The position numbers were made by a program, and so were the translations under genes. DNA of 64,000 nt from an uncultured Lachnospiraceae bacterium (GTDB lineage Bacteria > Bacillota > Clostridia > Lachnospirales > Lachnospiraceae). How positions within the stretch are numbered: the first letter of the stretch is position 1; each line of letters begins with the position of its first letter. Shown here piece after piece: positions 33,300-42,935 of this stretch. The stretch covers positions 44,464 to 108,463 of the forward strand of contig CALWLY010000006.1 in the NCBI GenBank assembly GCA_944381635.1. Reading direction: 5' to 3'. Under the pieces are notes generated by a model. It was not told the DNA's origin. It did not search any database and worked only from the letters and a program-made list of their open reading frames with translations.

Positions 33300-35489
33300 T
33301 TACATGGATTTCCTTTCCGCGATTTCTGCCATTTTCGCATCATTCAATCTGGTGTCTCCGTGTACTCGGGAGTAAGAAAGATAACCGTTCATACGGTCGA
33401 TTTTGGTCAGGTTATGGCTTCCGCATTTAGGGCAAACATCCATCTCAAGCTCCTGATGTCCGCAGTCGTCACAATATGCCAGGGAAAGATTTACACCTTC
33501 GTAAAAGCCCAGATCCATGGCTCTGCGAATCAAAGTTTTGATGGCTTCCAGATTGTAGTCAATGGGATATTTTACATACTGGATTTTTCCGCCGTTGCAC
33601 AGATCCCAGAACCTTCCTTCCAGATTCTGTTTTGTGATGGGAGTGATATCCTCTGTCACATGGCAATGGAAGGAATTGCTTACATATTCTCTGTCGGAAA
33701 CGCCCTCAATGATACCGTATTTTTCACGGAACTGTTTTACCTGCAGACCGCAAAGATTTTCTGCGGGAGTTCCGTAAATCGCATAAAGGTTGCCGTCCTC
33801 TTCTTTATATTCATTGATCCGCTTATTGATATGCTCCATAACCTCTATCGCGAACTGTCCATCCTCCACCAGAGATTTTCCATTGTAGAGCATCTGCAGT
33901 TCGTTGAGCGCTGTAATTCCAAAAGATGCCGTCGCGGATTTTAACAGCGGCTTGATTTTATCTGTCAGCTTCAAATGTCCGCCCAGGAATCCGCCCTCAC
34001 AGTATGCCAGCGGATTGGTGGAAGCTCTCATCTCGCCCAGATATGCATAGGTACGAATGTGAAGCTGACGGATCAGATTCAGATAATAATCCAGAACCTC
34101 ATAAAAATCACGGCTCTCCTGTCTTGCCTTTGCCAGAATCATGGGAAGGTGCAGAGAAACCGCACCGATATTGAAACGTCCAACAAAAACAGGCACATCT
34201 TTATCGTCTGCCGGATGCATACCTCCTCTTTCATACCAGGGAGAAAGGAACGCGCGGCAACCCATAGGAGAAACAATCTTTCCGTACTGCTTGTACATAC
34301 TTGCCACATAACCTTTTCCTGTAAGACTGAGCCAGTCAGGATACATAGTCTTGGCAGAACATCTCACACCTGCCTCAAACACATCTTCCAACGGTTTTCC
34401 GGGACCGTGAAGATTTTCATCATACAAAAATACAATTTTAGGGAAAAGTACCGGTTTTTTGCACTCTGCCTTACCCTGTCCTTTTCTTCTTACGTTGAGC
34501 ATACAGATTGTTGCCAGTTTTGCAAAGCGTCCTGTTCCGGTTCCTGCAGTCACTGTAATAAACGGATAATCTCCGCGGCTGCTTGCTACGGTATTAAATT
34601 TATACTCCCAGCCCTGGAACCCCTGTTCCATCTCCTTGGTCACATCTGCCAGAGCCACTTCCTCCGCTTTTTCTTTGGGAATGCCCAGACCGATGTATTT
34701 ATTTACCTGCTTCTGGTAAGATTTTTCTGCGTAAGGCTCCAGAATATTGTCCACGCTGGGAACGGTAAAGCCGCCGTACTGCTGGCTTGCCGCACTTAAA
34801 ACAATATCTCCGATAACGTCAAAGGCTACATCCAGAGTCTTAGGTTCGTTGTACCAGATATTTCCCATCTCAAAGCCGCCGGAGAGCACATTCTGTACAT
34901 CAAAAAGACAGCAGTTCATAGTATCTCTTCTTGCAGACATATCATGCACATAAATATAACCGTCGCGGCATGCCTGAATCTCCTCGGTAGTCATGAAAAA
35001 CTTCTGATACAGTTCTTTGTTTAACTGATTGAAAATCAGACTTCTCTTTGTGGATACAAGCGCAGAATCCGTGTTGGCATTTTCTTTATCACCGATATAC
35101 ATGATGGACTGGCTTTTTTTGTAAACGTCGTCCAGCATGCGCACGAAATCCTGCTTATAGTTGCGGTAGTCTCTATAACTTTTTGCAACGATCGGCTTAA
35201 CCTGCTCCAGAGCACTTTCTACAATGTTGTGCATCACCGGGATCGGAACTTCCTCGTTTTCCATATCGTCCACCATGGAAACTACGTATTGGCAAATGTG
35301 ACGTTTTTCCTCTTCCGTAAATTTGGTCAGCGCCCTGTAAGCACTTTTTCCAACGGCATTGATTACTTTCTGCACGTTGAAATCTTCTTTGCTTCCGTCT
35401 TTCTTTATGACCTTAACATTTCGTTTTGGGCGGTACTCCTTTCCATAATCTACTTCTGTCTGACTGCAATTTTCCTTCAACTCTGTCAT
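33300..35489 (-). CDS. nrdD: Anaerobic ribonucleoside-triphosphate reductase (class III)
   Basis: 729 residues. An ATP-cone domain (residues 22-115, NVKVIKKDGSKEDFNVQKVI) senses dATP/ATP. The ten-stranded barrel includes SARRDTMNCCLFDVQNVLSG and GRFNIGAVSLHLPMILAKA. A zinc site CDDCGHQE...CPKCGSH precedes the glycyl-radical loop DRMNGYLSYSR near the C-terminus. It makes deoxynucleotides without oxygen. Two NrdR boxes lie upstream, so the nrdD-nrdG pair is probably repressed by NrdR. Confidence 0.97.
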   Translation of the reverse strand: MTELKENCSQTEVDYGKEYRPKRNVKVIKKDGSKEDFNVQKVINAVGKSAYRALTKFTEEEKRHICQYVVSMVDDMENEEVPIPVMHNIVESALEQVKPIVAKSYRDYRNYKQDFVRMLDDVYKKSQSIMYIGDKENANTDSALVSTKRSLIFNQLNKELYQKFFMTTEEIQACRDGYIYVHDMSARRDTMNCCLFDVQNVLSGGFEMGNIWYNEPKTLDVAFDVIGDIVLSAASQQYGGFTVPSVDNILEPYAEKSYQKQVNKYIGLGIPKEKAEEVALADVTKEMEQGFQGWEYKFNTVASSRGDYPFITVTAGTGTGRFAKLATICMLNVRRKGQGKAECKKPVLFPKIVFLYDENLHGPGKPLEDVFEAGVRCSAKTMYPDWLSLTGKGYVASMYKQYGKIVSPMGCRAFLSPWYERGGMHPADDKDVPVFVGRFNIGAVSLHLPMILAKARQESRDFYEVLDYYLNLIRQLHIRTYAYLGEMRASTNPLAYCEGGFLGGHLKLTDKIKPLLKSATASFGITALNELQMLYNGKSLVEDGQFAIEVMEHINKRINEYKEEDGNLYAIYGTPAENLCGLQVKQFREKYGIIEGVSDREYVSNSFHCHVTEDITPITKQNLEGRFWDLCNGGKIQYVKYPIDYNLEAIKTLIRRAMDLGFYEGVNLSLAYCDDCGHQELEMDVCPKCGSHNLTKIDRMNGYLSYSRVHGDTRLNDAKMAEIAERKSM

Positions 35490-35579
35490 AATCCGTACCC
35501 TTTCTCTCTTAACTCATCTCGAAATATCCTGTAAAATGCAGGATTTTCTCTCTGTTTCACCTGCATCAAAAGCTTTTAC

Positions 35580-35627
35580 ACACTATATCTTGTCTTCTTT
35601 TTCATTTCTTTATACCATATCTAGTGT
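35580..35627 (-). promoter_or_regulatory. Tandem NrdR boxes upstream of nrdD
   Basis: ACACTATATCTTGTCT (35580-35595) and ATACCATATCTAGTGT (35612-35627) both fit acaCwATATwTwGtgt-like boxes. Their starts are 32 bp apart, three helical turns, as usual for NrdR operators. The rest of the 35490-35802 spacer has no gene. Confidence 0.85.
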
Positions 35628-35802
35628 GGATACTTCCCAGTATAGTTGACAGCCACTCTGCTGTCAAGCCAATTCAGTAACTATTCCTAAAATGTATTAT
35701 CTCCGGGTTATCTATTCTATATTTTGATACCAGGGTCAAAAGTCATAAATTTCATACCTGCACGAATATTTATGACCCGCAAAACATGAATAAACATCCC
35801 GA

Positions 35803-36327
35803 TCAGTATTCAAATTCTACAATCTCACCATTTTTGGGGCGGTAGCCGCTGCAAAGAGATTGCATCAGCATTCCATGGCAGGCAACAATCACTTTGGGAT
35901 AATGTTTATATTGATCAAGCACAGGCAAAACTCTTTTGCGTATTGAGACCATGTCCTCCCAATCCAGCTCTTTACCGACAGGATATACACCATTATTCTC
36001 AACAAATTCCCGGTAATTCTTTCCGGCTGTTTCATCGTCCTCATAAACATAGTTTTTATTTGCCATCCACTCATGTAAATTCGTTTCGACAACCATGTCT
36101 ACTTGAAGTTCCTTTGAAAGAATAGCAGCTGTTTGCACTGCTCTTGTGTAAGGTGAGGATAAAATGATACTTGCAACGCATAACCTTTTATCTTTCGATG
36201 CATTTTTGATTTCTTCAATACCTTCTGCACTTAGGGGAGCTAAATTTACTCCAAATCCCTGATAGATCTTTTCGTTTCGCTCTGAATAGTCCGCTTTGCC
36301 ATGTCTGATAAGATAAAAAATTGCCAT
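35803..36327 (-). CDS. Histidine phosphatase (phosphoglycerate-mutase-like)
   Basis: 174 residues from the ATG at 36327, behind AAGGAGTCGAAA. The catalytic motif is FYLIRHGKADYS; LSSPYTRAVQTAAIL supplies the second Arg and VIVACHGMLMQSL the second His. The substrate is not evident; proteins of this branch act on small phosphate esters. Monocistronic. Confidence 0.9.
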   Translation of the reverse strand: MAIFYLIRHGKADYSERNEKIYQGFGVNLAPLSAEGIEEIKNASKDKRLCVASIILSSPYTRAVQTAAILSKELQVDMVVETNLHEWMANKNYVYEDDETAGKNYREFVENNGVYPVGKELDWEDMVSIRKRVLPVLDQYKHYPKVIVACHGMLMQSLCSGYRPKNGEIVEFEY

Positions 36328-36378
36328 TTTCGACTCCTTCATACAGAACTATTGTCTGGATTCTGACATCATTTCCCA

Positions 36379-37566
36379 TCAAAAAATCGATTCACTTTTT
36401 ATAATGCCACAGTCGCGAATGCTCTTAACGGCTTCCTTTATCACCTCTTCCGGAAGGGTCAGGGCAAAGCGAACGTGTCCTTTTCCCAGGCTTCCGAAAC
36501 TGCTGCCGGGTGTGCACAAAACGCCCGATCTCTCCACCAGTTCCATGACAAAATCCACATCGTCCTGAAAATCTGACGGTATTTTTGCCCAGGCGAACAT
36601 AGTTCCCTCACTGTCTTCGATTTTCCATCCGATATCGCGCAGTCCGCCGCAGAGAGCGTCACGGCGTTTTTCATATTCTTCTCTCTGCTTTCTGATAAAA
36701 TCATCCGGCCCGTTTAACGCGGCAATCGCTCCGTACTGCACCGGCAGGAAAGTTCCATAATCAATCTGGGAGCGCAGCTTTTTAAAGGCCGCCACCACCT
36801 CTTTATTGCCTGCCAGAAAGCCCATTCTGGCACCTGTATAGTTGAAAGATTTTGAAAGGGAATAAAATTCCACGCAGCATTCTTTAGCGCCCGGAATCGA
36901 CAAAATAGAATCTCCCTTTCGGCCATCATAAACAATATCGCTGTAGGCGTTATCATGAACTATCAAAAGATTATGTGCTTTTGCCCACGGTATCAGTTTT
37001 TCGTAAAAGCTGCGGGGTGCACATTTACAGATAGGGTTGAGCGGGTAAGATACAAGCATGATTTTCGCCTCATCCGCCTGTGCAGACAGCTTTTCCAGAT
37101 CCGGAAGCCAGTGGTTTTCTTCTGTCAGAGGATATGCCACGATCTCTGCCCCCGCCAGAGACGGACCGATCTCAAAAATCGGGTATCCCGGATTCGGAAC
37201 TAAAACCTTATCCCCGGGATTTAAAAGGGAAAGTCCTATGTGAGAAATCCCCTCCTGAGAGCCATAGACAGACATTACCTCGTCTTCTTCCAGTTCCACC
37301 TGATAGCGGCGCCGAAAACGTTCGATGACCGCTTTAGTCAATTCAGGAAGATCGCCCAAAGAATATTTATAGTTCTCCGGCTTTGACGCCGCCTGGCACA
37401 CAGCCTCCATCACGTACACCGGAGGTTTAAAGTCCGGCGTCCCTACAGAAAAATTATACACCTTCTCCCCTCTTTTGATCCTCTCGTTTTTCTTTTCATT
37501 CAGCACCTGAAAAATTCCTTCTTCCAGCGTTTTCATTCTGTCTGCTGTCTGAATTTCCATCCCCAT
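36379..37566 (-). CDS. Class I/II pyridoxal-phosphate aminotransferase
   Basis: 395 residues. The PLP lysine is in SLSKSFNYTGARMGF; the cofactor is held by YGSQEGISH, NPGYPIF, VSYPLNPICK and HDNAYSDIVYD. The usual NPxNP turn reads YPLNP. The C-terminal Arg for the substrate carboxylate is in HVRFALTLPEE. It resembles LL-diaminopimelate/alanine-type aminotransferases (DapL or AlaA-like); the substrate cannot be settled from sequence. Confidence 0.9.
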   Translation of the reverse strand: MGMEIQTADRMKTLEEGIFQVLNEKKNERIKRGEKVYNFSVGTPDFKPPVYVMEAVCQAASKPENYKYSLGDLPELTKAVIERFRRRYQVELEEDEVMSVYGSQEGISHIGLSLLNPGDKVLVPNPGYPIFEIGPSLAGAEIVAYPLTEENHWLPDLEKLSAQADEAKIMLVSYPLNPICKCAPRSFYEKLIPWAKAHNLLIVHDNAYSDIVYDGRKGDSILSIPGAKECCVEFYSLSKSFNYTGARMGFLAGNKEVVAAFKKLRSQIDYGTFLPVQYGAIAALNGPDDFIRKQREEYEKRRDALCGGLRDIGWKIEDSEGTMFAWAKIPSDFQDDVDFVMELVERSGVLCTPGSSFGSLGKGHVRFALTLPEEVIKEAVKSIRDCGIIKSESIF

Positions 37567-37629
37567 TCATCCCTTTCCTCTTTAAAAACCCTCTGTTTTT
37601 GTACTTTTGCAGCCGCAGAGGGGCATAAA

Positions 37630-37663
37630 GGGGTGCTGCAGAATCGTCATTCTGCAACACCCC
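37630..37663. terminator. Strong hairpin between the aminotransferase and the small membrane protein
   Basis: GGGGTGcTGCAGAAT pairs with ATTCTGCAaCACCCC (15 positions, one mismatch) around CGTC. The T run is poor on either strand (CCCCTTTATG on minus), so it may be a terminator or a processing site. Confidence 0.55.
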
Positions 37664-37734
37664 GCGTTTGCTGTACTATTTTTATTCTCCAAAACAGAAA
37701 AGCCCCAAAACGAGCTTTCTATCGTTTGTCCATC

Positions 37735-37917
37735 TTACGGTTCTTCTGTCTTAGCCGCTGCCTTCTCGATTTCTCTTGAGAGAGCCGCATCTTTCGCATT
37801 TTTACGCTTCCGCAGACGAATGCCGATCACACAGGCAATAATTACCAGGACAACAATCACTAAAAATAATAAAAGATAAGATAAAAATGCATTAGAAAAT
37901 GCAATCAAATTTGCCAT
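37735..37917 (-). CDS. Small single-pass membrane protein (60 aa)
   Basis: From the ATG at 37917 (AAAAAGG about 9 bp upstream; an earlier ATG at 37926 has the AAGG directly against it). One helix, YLLLFLVIVVLVIIACVIGI, is followed by a very basic IRLRKRKNAKDAA and an acidic end EKAAAKTEEP. The topology should be N-out/C-in. Similar tiny membrane proteins are common in Lachnospiraceae, with no known role. Confidence 0.7.
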   Translation of the reverse strand: MANLIAFSNAFLSYLLLFLVIVVLVIIACVIGIRLRKRKNAKDAALSREIEKAAAKTEEP

Positions 37918-38098
37918 ACCATCCATCCTTTTTCCCTAATATTCGTTCTTTCATCATAGCATTCCCGTCTGTTTCCGTCAAGCCTGTCCTTTTTCATCCG
38001 GCGCTTTCCATCCTGCGGTTTTCTCCGACGGATTCCAACCTTTACTCTCTGATGTCTCCTGCCGGATTTTTCCTTTGTCTCTCCGCAAAAAACCGGTT

Positions 38099-38572
38099 TC
38101 AGACTACCCCCGGATCAGTCAGCAGATCTGTTCCGTCCGCCGCAGTGGTTGCCAGGTAATCGCACCTTTCATTTTCCGGATGTCCCGCATGTCCTTTTAC
38201 CCAGGTAAAAGTCAGGGTATGAGGCTTTGCCGCTTCCAGAAGTCTTTTCCACAGATCCACGTTTTTTACGGGACCGCTGGCGCCGCGCCAGTTTTTTTTC
38301 AGCCACCCGTCAATCCATTTTTTGTTAAAAGCATCCGTCACATACTTGGAATCGGATACGATTTCCACCTGACAGGGCCTGTTTAATGCCTCCAGACCTG
38401 CAATCACCGCCATAAGCTCCATGCGGTTATTTGTGGTGCGTTTATAGCCTGCCGAGAGTTCCTTCTCGTGAAGATTCCCCTGGCTGTCCACATAATGCAG
38501 AACCGCCCCGTATCCACCCGGTCCTTCCGGGTTTCCTCTGGCTGCCCCGTCCGTATATAACGTTACCTTCAT
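38099..38572 (-). CDS. rnhA: Ribonuclease HI
   Basis: 157 residues. The catalytic acids are seen in [20 protein letters not shown] (first Asp), [16 protein letters not shown] (Glu), [12 protein letters not shown] (second Asp) and [12 protein letters not shown] (last Asp); the flexible-loop His is in [11 protein letters not shown]. The basic 'handle' [15 protein letters not shown] is present, so it is the long, processive type. It removes RNA from RNA-DNA hybrids. Confidence 0.97.
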   Translation of the reverse strand: MKVTLYTDGAARGNPEGPGGYGAVLHYVDSQGNLHEKELSAGYKRTTNNRMELMAVIAGLEALNRPCQVEIVSDSKYVTDAFNKKWIDGWLKKNWRGASGPVKNVDLWKRLLEAAKPHTLTFTWVKGHAGHPENERCDYLATTAADGTDLLTDPGVV

Positions 38573-38704
38573 TCTTTCTTTTATCCCCTTTCCTTTCTTC
38601 TTTCAGGGATTTTGTAAATCCCCTCGTATTCATTTATCGCTCTGACCCTGCAGGATTTCAGCTGTAAAGATACATTTTTGAACCTGAAGCTTCCGGCTTT
38701 TTTA

Positions 38705-40381
38705 TTACTCTGTCATTTTCCAAACGCCGTCTTTTAAGAAATTTTCCGCCATCTTTCCCGCTTTGTCTATGATTTCATCCTGATATCCCATCAGAGAAAG
38801 CAGACGGATCGCATTTCTCGTAGTGGCTCTTCCTTTCAGAAGCTGATAAGGAAAATAAATTTCCCCGTCTCTCATTTCTTCCTCAAAATGATAATTGTCA
38901 TACTCCCTCTGCAGCAGAGAGGTCAATTCAATATCGTGAGTTGCCGCAAAACAACATACATTCTTACCTGCAAGGCTCTTTAAAATCTGTGCGGAAGCGG
39001 CAATTCTTTCCACCGTATTGGTTCCACGCAATACTTCATCCACAAAGCAAAGAACTCTGTCTCCTTCCTTTGACGCCGCATCCAAGATTCTTTTCAGGGA
39101 TTTGATCTCCACAATGTAGTAACTTTCTCCGCCCTGCAGATTGTCCTTAAGCGCCATGGAAGTATAAATGCGATATGGCACGCCGCGGTAAGAAGAGGCT
39201 GCACAGGTATGAATGGTCTGAGCCAGCACCGCGTTTATGGCAACCGCTTTCAAAAAGGTAGATTTTCCCGACGCGTTGGAGCCTGTGATCAGCACTCCCC
39301 GTTTCACATGAATGCTGTTTTTTACCGCATCCTGCAAAAGAGGATGGTACAAGTCTGTAATCTCCAGTTCTTCTCCTTTTTCAGGAACGCACCATTCTTT
39401 CAGATATTTCCGGTAGGAAGCGATTGCAATTCTGGATTCCATTTTTCCCGTGATGGTCAGCATCCTGTCAATGTCATTCTGATGAACCCGAACCTCTTTC
39501 AGCATACGGTTAAAGCCGATGATATCAAAATGAAAAATCATATTGATATAATCCGCAAAAATTTCCAGAGGATTTCCGCTGTTTCCCGTGGTGCGCATTC
39601 CCCAGGAAGCGCTCTTTTTCAAAGCGGAAAAGCTTTTTAAAAGACTTCCCAGCTCTTCCCGCTCTTCCTGATAAATTTCAATCTTTTCCCTGCACAGCTT
39701 CTCGGAAAGAGTGATCATGCGGAAGACATAATGAAAACTTACCAGAAAAGGCTCTATCTCCCGCTTATCCTTCATATAGCAGGTGATATTGTAACAGCAC
39801 AACATGATCAGCAGCAAAAACCCAGGAAGAGCTTCCACTGCCATCATGATAATTACAGGAATAAACAAAAGATCGGCGATGATCTGCTTCCGGCTGCTTC
39901 TCTCTCCCAGTCTGTCCAGAAAATCCAGATAGTCGTAGATGGAATAACGGTTCGTGCGTCCTGCCTGCAGGAAATAAAACTGCAGCTTTTCCCTGACTTC
40001 CTTCTTTTCTGTCAGATACCGGATTTCCTTTTCCATTTTTTCAAAATCACGGCCCTTTTCTCCGGGCGTGCGCAGCATATAATAAAGGTATTCCTGTCCC
40101 GCAGAGGACGAGGTATAGTTCATTTCCCGGAATATCTCGTCCATATTCAAGTCATTCCAGGTAATGTCGTCTAAACTCTCTTCCTTCTGATGTTTTTCAA
40201 AATACCTTGTCAGGCTGTCCAATTCTCCCTCCCGGTATTCCCGGTCCGCACTTTTTCCGAAAGAATCCCGCAGAACCTGGAGCATGTTCTGCATTCTTTT
40301 TCTTTCATCCATACAGCCTTTCAGCAAAAGCAGACCTGCCACAACTGCAAGCGCCGCAAATAAAATAAGATACTCTGTCAT
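38705..40381 (-). CDS. Membrane-associated MutS-like ATPase
   Basis: 558 residues. An N-terminal helix (EYLILFAALAVVAGLLLLKG) and two central helices (about 165-205, LLFIPVIIMMAVEALPGFLL) would anchor it in the membrane. The C-terminal half is a MutS ATPase: Walker A GSNASGKSTFLKAV, then LQGGESYYIVEIKSLKRIL, Walker B VLCFVDEVLRGTN and the His switch CFAATHDIEL. There is no mismatch-recognition domain. Such proteins are annotated as MutS family but are unlikely to repair mismatches; the function is unknown. Confidence 0.88.
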   Translation of the reverse strand: MTEYLILFAALAVVAGLLLLKGCMDERKRMQNMLQVLRDSFGKSADREYREGELDSLTRYFEKHQKEESLDDITWNDLNMDEIFREMNYTSSSAGQEYLYYMLRTPGEKGRDFEKMEKEIRYLTEKKEVREKLQFYFLQAGRTNRYSIYDYLDFLDRLGERSSRKQIIADLLFIPVIIMMAVEALPGFLLLIMLCCYNITCYMKDKREIEPFLVSFHYVFRMITLSEKLCREKIEIYQEEREELGSLLKSFSALKKSASWGMRTTGNSGNPLEIFADYINMIFHFDIIGFNRMLKEVRVHQNDIDRMLTITGKMESRIAIASYRKYLKEWCVPEKGEELEITDLYHPLLQDAVKNSIHVKRGVLITGSNASGKSTFLKAVAINAVLAQTIHTCAASSYRGVPYRIYTSMALKDNLQGGESYYIVEIKSLKRILDAASKEGDRVLCFVDEVLRGTNTVERIAASAQILKSLAGKNVCCFAATHDIELTSLLQREYDNYHFEEEMRDGEIYFPYQLLKGRATTRNAIRLLSLMGYQDEIIDKAGKMAENFLKDGVWKMTE

Positions 40382-40407
40382 GATGCCTCCGAGTTCCTTT
40401 CTGCTTC

Positions 40408-41157
40408 TTACAACAGAAAGCTCTGTCCACTTTTTGTTATCTTCTGTATTTTATCCTGATATCTTCTGCCGTTTTCCGTTTCCAGATACCGGTCAATCCA
40501 CTCATAGTTTCCCCACATGTGCATGGGCAATATTTTTTGCAGCGGTATCTGCTCCAGAAAATAATCCATTCCGTAACAGTAAGCCTCTTCCTGTCTGGGA
40601 TCCAAGGGGAAAAAGGCAGCTACAAGAGCTCTTCCCGGATATCTTTTTTCCAGAAGTTCCTTTAAGGCAGCCGTTTCTTCTTTGAAGGCAAGTTCCATGG
40701 CATAATTATCCTCATCCGGCTCTCCCCTCCAGTGCCACCAGTGCAGATCGCCGGCATGGTAGTAGAGTTCCCCGTTTACTTCCACCAGAAATGCCACTCC
40801 AGCGTCCGTGGAAGTAAACGTGAATACCCGGATTTCTTCCCACTCCATTTCCTTTCTTCCGGAAAGCCTTGTAGAGCAGGACTTTATCTTTTCCGGGGAA
40901 AACCCCTTCTTTTCCAAAAAATTTCTTCCAAGCCGGATGTCTTTTCCCAAAAAAAAATGAATATCGGGATAACTGTCCGCAAGAGAAAATATGTTTGTCT
41001 GAAAATGATCTCCGTGGCTGTGTGAAGCAAATACGGCAATTTTCTTCTTCCTGTCCCAGACAGGAATCTGTCCTTTACAGTAGTCAAACAGCAACACCGT
41101 ATCTTCTGTCTCCACACAAAAACCACTATGATCAATATAAGTAACTTTTCTTTCCAT
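40408..41157 (-). CDS. MBL-fold metal-dependent hydrolase
   Basis: 249 residues. The metal motif is ASHSHGDHF (HxHxDH), with later ligands in YYHAGDLHWWHW and ILPMHMWGNYEW. The open YIDHSGFCVETEDTVLLFDY fits the UlaG/RomA-like beta-lactamase superfamily branch (L-ascorbate-6-phosphate lactonase relatives). The reaction is unknown. It is last in a minus-strand run with amidohydrolase, cdd and the nucleoside phosphorylase, 8 bp from the amidohydrolase. Confidence 0.87.
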   Translation of the reverse strand: MERKVTYIDHSGFCVETEDTVLLFDYCKGQIPVWDRKKKIAVFASHSHGDHFQTNIFSLADSYPDIHFFLGKDIRLGRNFLEKKGFSPEKIKSCSTRLSGRKEMEWEEIRVFTFTSTDAGVAFLVEVNGELYYHAGDLHWWHWRGEPDEDNYAMELAFKEETAALKELLEKRYPGRALVAAFFPLDPRQEEAYCYGMDYFLEQIPLQKILPMHMWGNYEWIDRYLETENGRRYQDKIQKITKSGQSFLL

Positions 41158-41165
41158 TTCCGCTT

Positions 41166-42443
41166 TTATTCTGCACTCAGTCTGGCGATAATCTCATTTG
41201 CCTTTTCATAGATTGCTTCCGGATTTTCACAGCAAAGGAATTTTCCGTCAAAGTAAAGAATTTTTCCGTTAATCATCGTCATTTTTACGTTCTGTTTGCT
41301 GCCGCTGTATACAATGTTTTTGGAAATTTTGTTTAACGGCTGCATATTCGGCTGATGCAGGTCGATCATGATGATATCTGCCAGTTTTCCTTCCGCCAAA
41401 AAATCCGCATCATGAAGTCCCATAGCTTTTGCTCCGTTTACGCACGCCATCTTCAGAACTTCGTCTCCGTCCACGGCGGAAGCGTCTTTCTGCCTTAACT
41501 TTGCCAGACCTGTTACCAGGAACATTTCCCGGAACATATCCAGGCAGTTGTTGCTGGAAGGACCGTCTGTGCCGATAGCAACCGGAATACCTCTTCTCAA
41601 ATATTCAGCCACAGGAGCTACACCACTTGCCAGTTTTGTGTTGGATCCGGGATTTGTCACAACATACAATCCTTTTTCCCGGAACAGTTCCATATCCTTC
41701 TCGTCAAAGTGAACGCAATGGTAACCGCCGCCGCCAAAATCAAACAGCCCCAGAGAATCAAACAGCTGAGGCGGAGTCATACCGTAGCGTTCCACACATT
41801 CATCCACTTCTCTCTTTGTTTCAGACATATGAGTCCAAAGAGGTGCTTTATATTTATGAATCAGCTCAGATACCTGTTCCAACAGCTCTTTGGAGCAGGT
41901 ATATTCTGCATGTACACCCATAAAATAGGAAATCAGAGGATGCATGCCGTTTAATTTCAGGTATCTTTCTTCCATCACCTCAAGGGCCGGACCGAAATTA
42001 TTTAATCCGCTCACCAGCACGCAGCGCATTCCCATGTCAATACATGCTCTTGCAATATCTTCCGGAGAAAGATACATGTCAAAAATAGCTGTCACTCCGC
42101 TTGTCAGGTATTCCAGAATAGCCAGCTGGGTCAGGTCATAATTGTCCTGACCGGTCATCTTTGCTTCCAGCGGAAAGATTTTAGTATTCAGCCATTCCTG
42201 AAGAGGCATGTCATCCGCAAAGGAGCGCATAGCAGTCATTCCGGAATGGGTGTGGGCATTTTTAAAGCCCGGCATCAAAACATTGCCTTCGCAGTCGATT
42301 TCCTGATCAAAAGTCACCCCTTCGGTGTCTTTTTTCTCCCCTACATAGGCAATTCTTTCATCTTTTACCCAAAGTTCTCCTTCCACCATGGGCATTCCTT
42401 CTTCCATGGTCAGGATTCTGGCATTATAAAAACGAATCATCAT
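41166..42443 (-). CDS. Amidohydrolase, MTA/SAH (adenosine-type) deaminase family
   Basis: 425 residues. Metal ligands: NAHTHSGM, VHAEYTCSKE, THMSETKREVDEC and GTDGPSSNN. The pattern MPLQEWLNTKIFPLEAKMT is typical of the MtaD/TrzN branch that deaminates S-adenosylhomocysteine, methylthioadenosine or adenosine. The start lies 20 bp inside the end of cdd, so both are co-translated. With the phosphorylase and cdd it forms a nucleoside salvage set. Confidence 0.9.
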   Translation of the reverse strand: MMIRFYNARILTMEEGMPMVEGELWVKDERIAYVGEKKDTEGVTFDQEIDCEGNVLMPGFKNAHTHSGMTAMRSFADDMPLQEWLNTKIFPLEAKMTGQDNYDLTQLAILEYLTSGVTAIFDMYLSPEDIARACIDMGMRCVLVSGLNNFGPALEVMEERYLKLNGMHPLISYFMGVHAEYTCSKELLEQVSELIHKYKAPLWTHMSETKREVDECVERYGMTPPQLFDSLGLFDFGGGGYHCVHFDEKDMELFREKGLYVVTNPGSNTKLASGVAPVAEYLRRGIPVAIGTDGPSSNNCLDMFREMFLVTGLAKLRQKDASAVDGDEVLKMACVNGAKAMGLHDADFLAEGKLADIIMIDLHQPNMQPLNKISKNIVYSGSKQNVKMTMINGKILYFDGKFLCCENPEAIYEKANEIIARLSAE

Positions 42444-42876
42444 CTTTTTCTTTGTCTCCTTTCACATTTTCCGGTCCAAAACTGTCCGGCAGCAGTTCGC
42501 TCAGCCGCCTCTGCTTATAAGTATTTTCATCGATAGCTGTGACTACCAGAAAGTTTTCCGGGTCGCAAAATTCCCGCATTACCTGCCTGCACACGCCGCA
42601 GGGAAACGCATACTGGGACGGCTTTCCTGCCGGACTTCCCACGATTGCTATTGCCTTAAACCTGCGCTCGCCTTCACTTACCGCCTTGAAAAAAGCAGTC
42701 CGTTCCGCACAGTTTGTGGGAGTGTACGCCGCATTTTCTACATTGCACCCTGCATAAATTCTACCGTCTTCGCAAAGCAGCGCGGCCCCCACCCGGTAGC
42801 CGGAATAGGGAGAATAAGAAAATTCCCTGGCACGCAAAGCCTCTTTTATCAGTCTCGTCCTCTCATTTTCTGTCAT
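42424..42876 (-). CDS. cdd: Cytidine deaminase
   Basis: 150 residues. The zinc site is CNVENAAYTPTNCAERTAFF (Cys-Ala-Glu form) and CGVCRQVMREF. The N-terminal SPYSGYRVGAALL is the usual substrate loop. It is about 20 residues longer than typical tetrameric enzymes owing to a charged tail (NVKGDKEKDDDSFL) whose codons overlap the next gene. It converts cytidine and deoxycytidine to uridine forms. Confidence 0.95.
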   Translation of the reverse strand: MTENERTRLIKEALRAREFSYSPYSGYRVGAALLCEDGRIYAGCNVENAAYTPTNCAERTAFFKAVSEGERRFKAIAIVGSPAGKPSQYAFPCGVCRQVMREFCDPENFLVVTAIDENTYKQRRLSELLPDSFGPENVKGDKEKDDDSFL

Positions 42877-42935
42877 AAAGATCTCCCTTTCCTTTCTGCG
42901 CTGATCTCCGGGTGAATTTCACCCGAAAGCTATAC

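Noticed and set aside
38705..40381. Mismatch-repair MutS
   Set aside because: No mismatch-binding domain and three membrane helices; only the ATPase part is shared.
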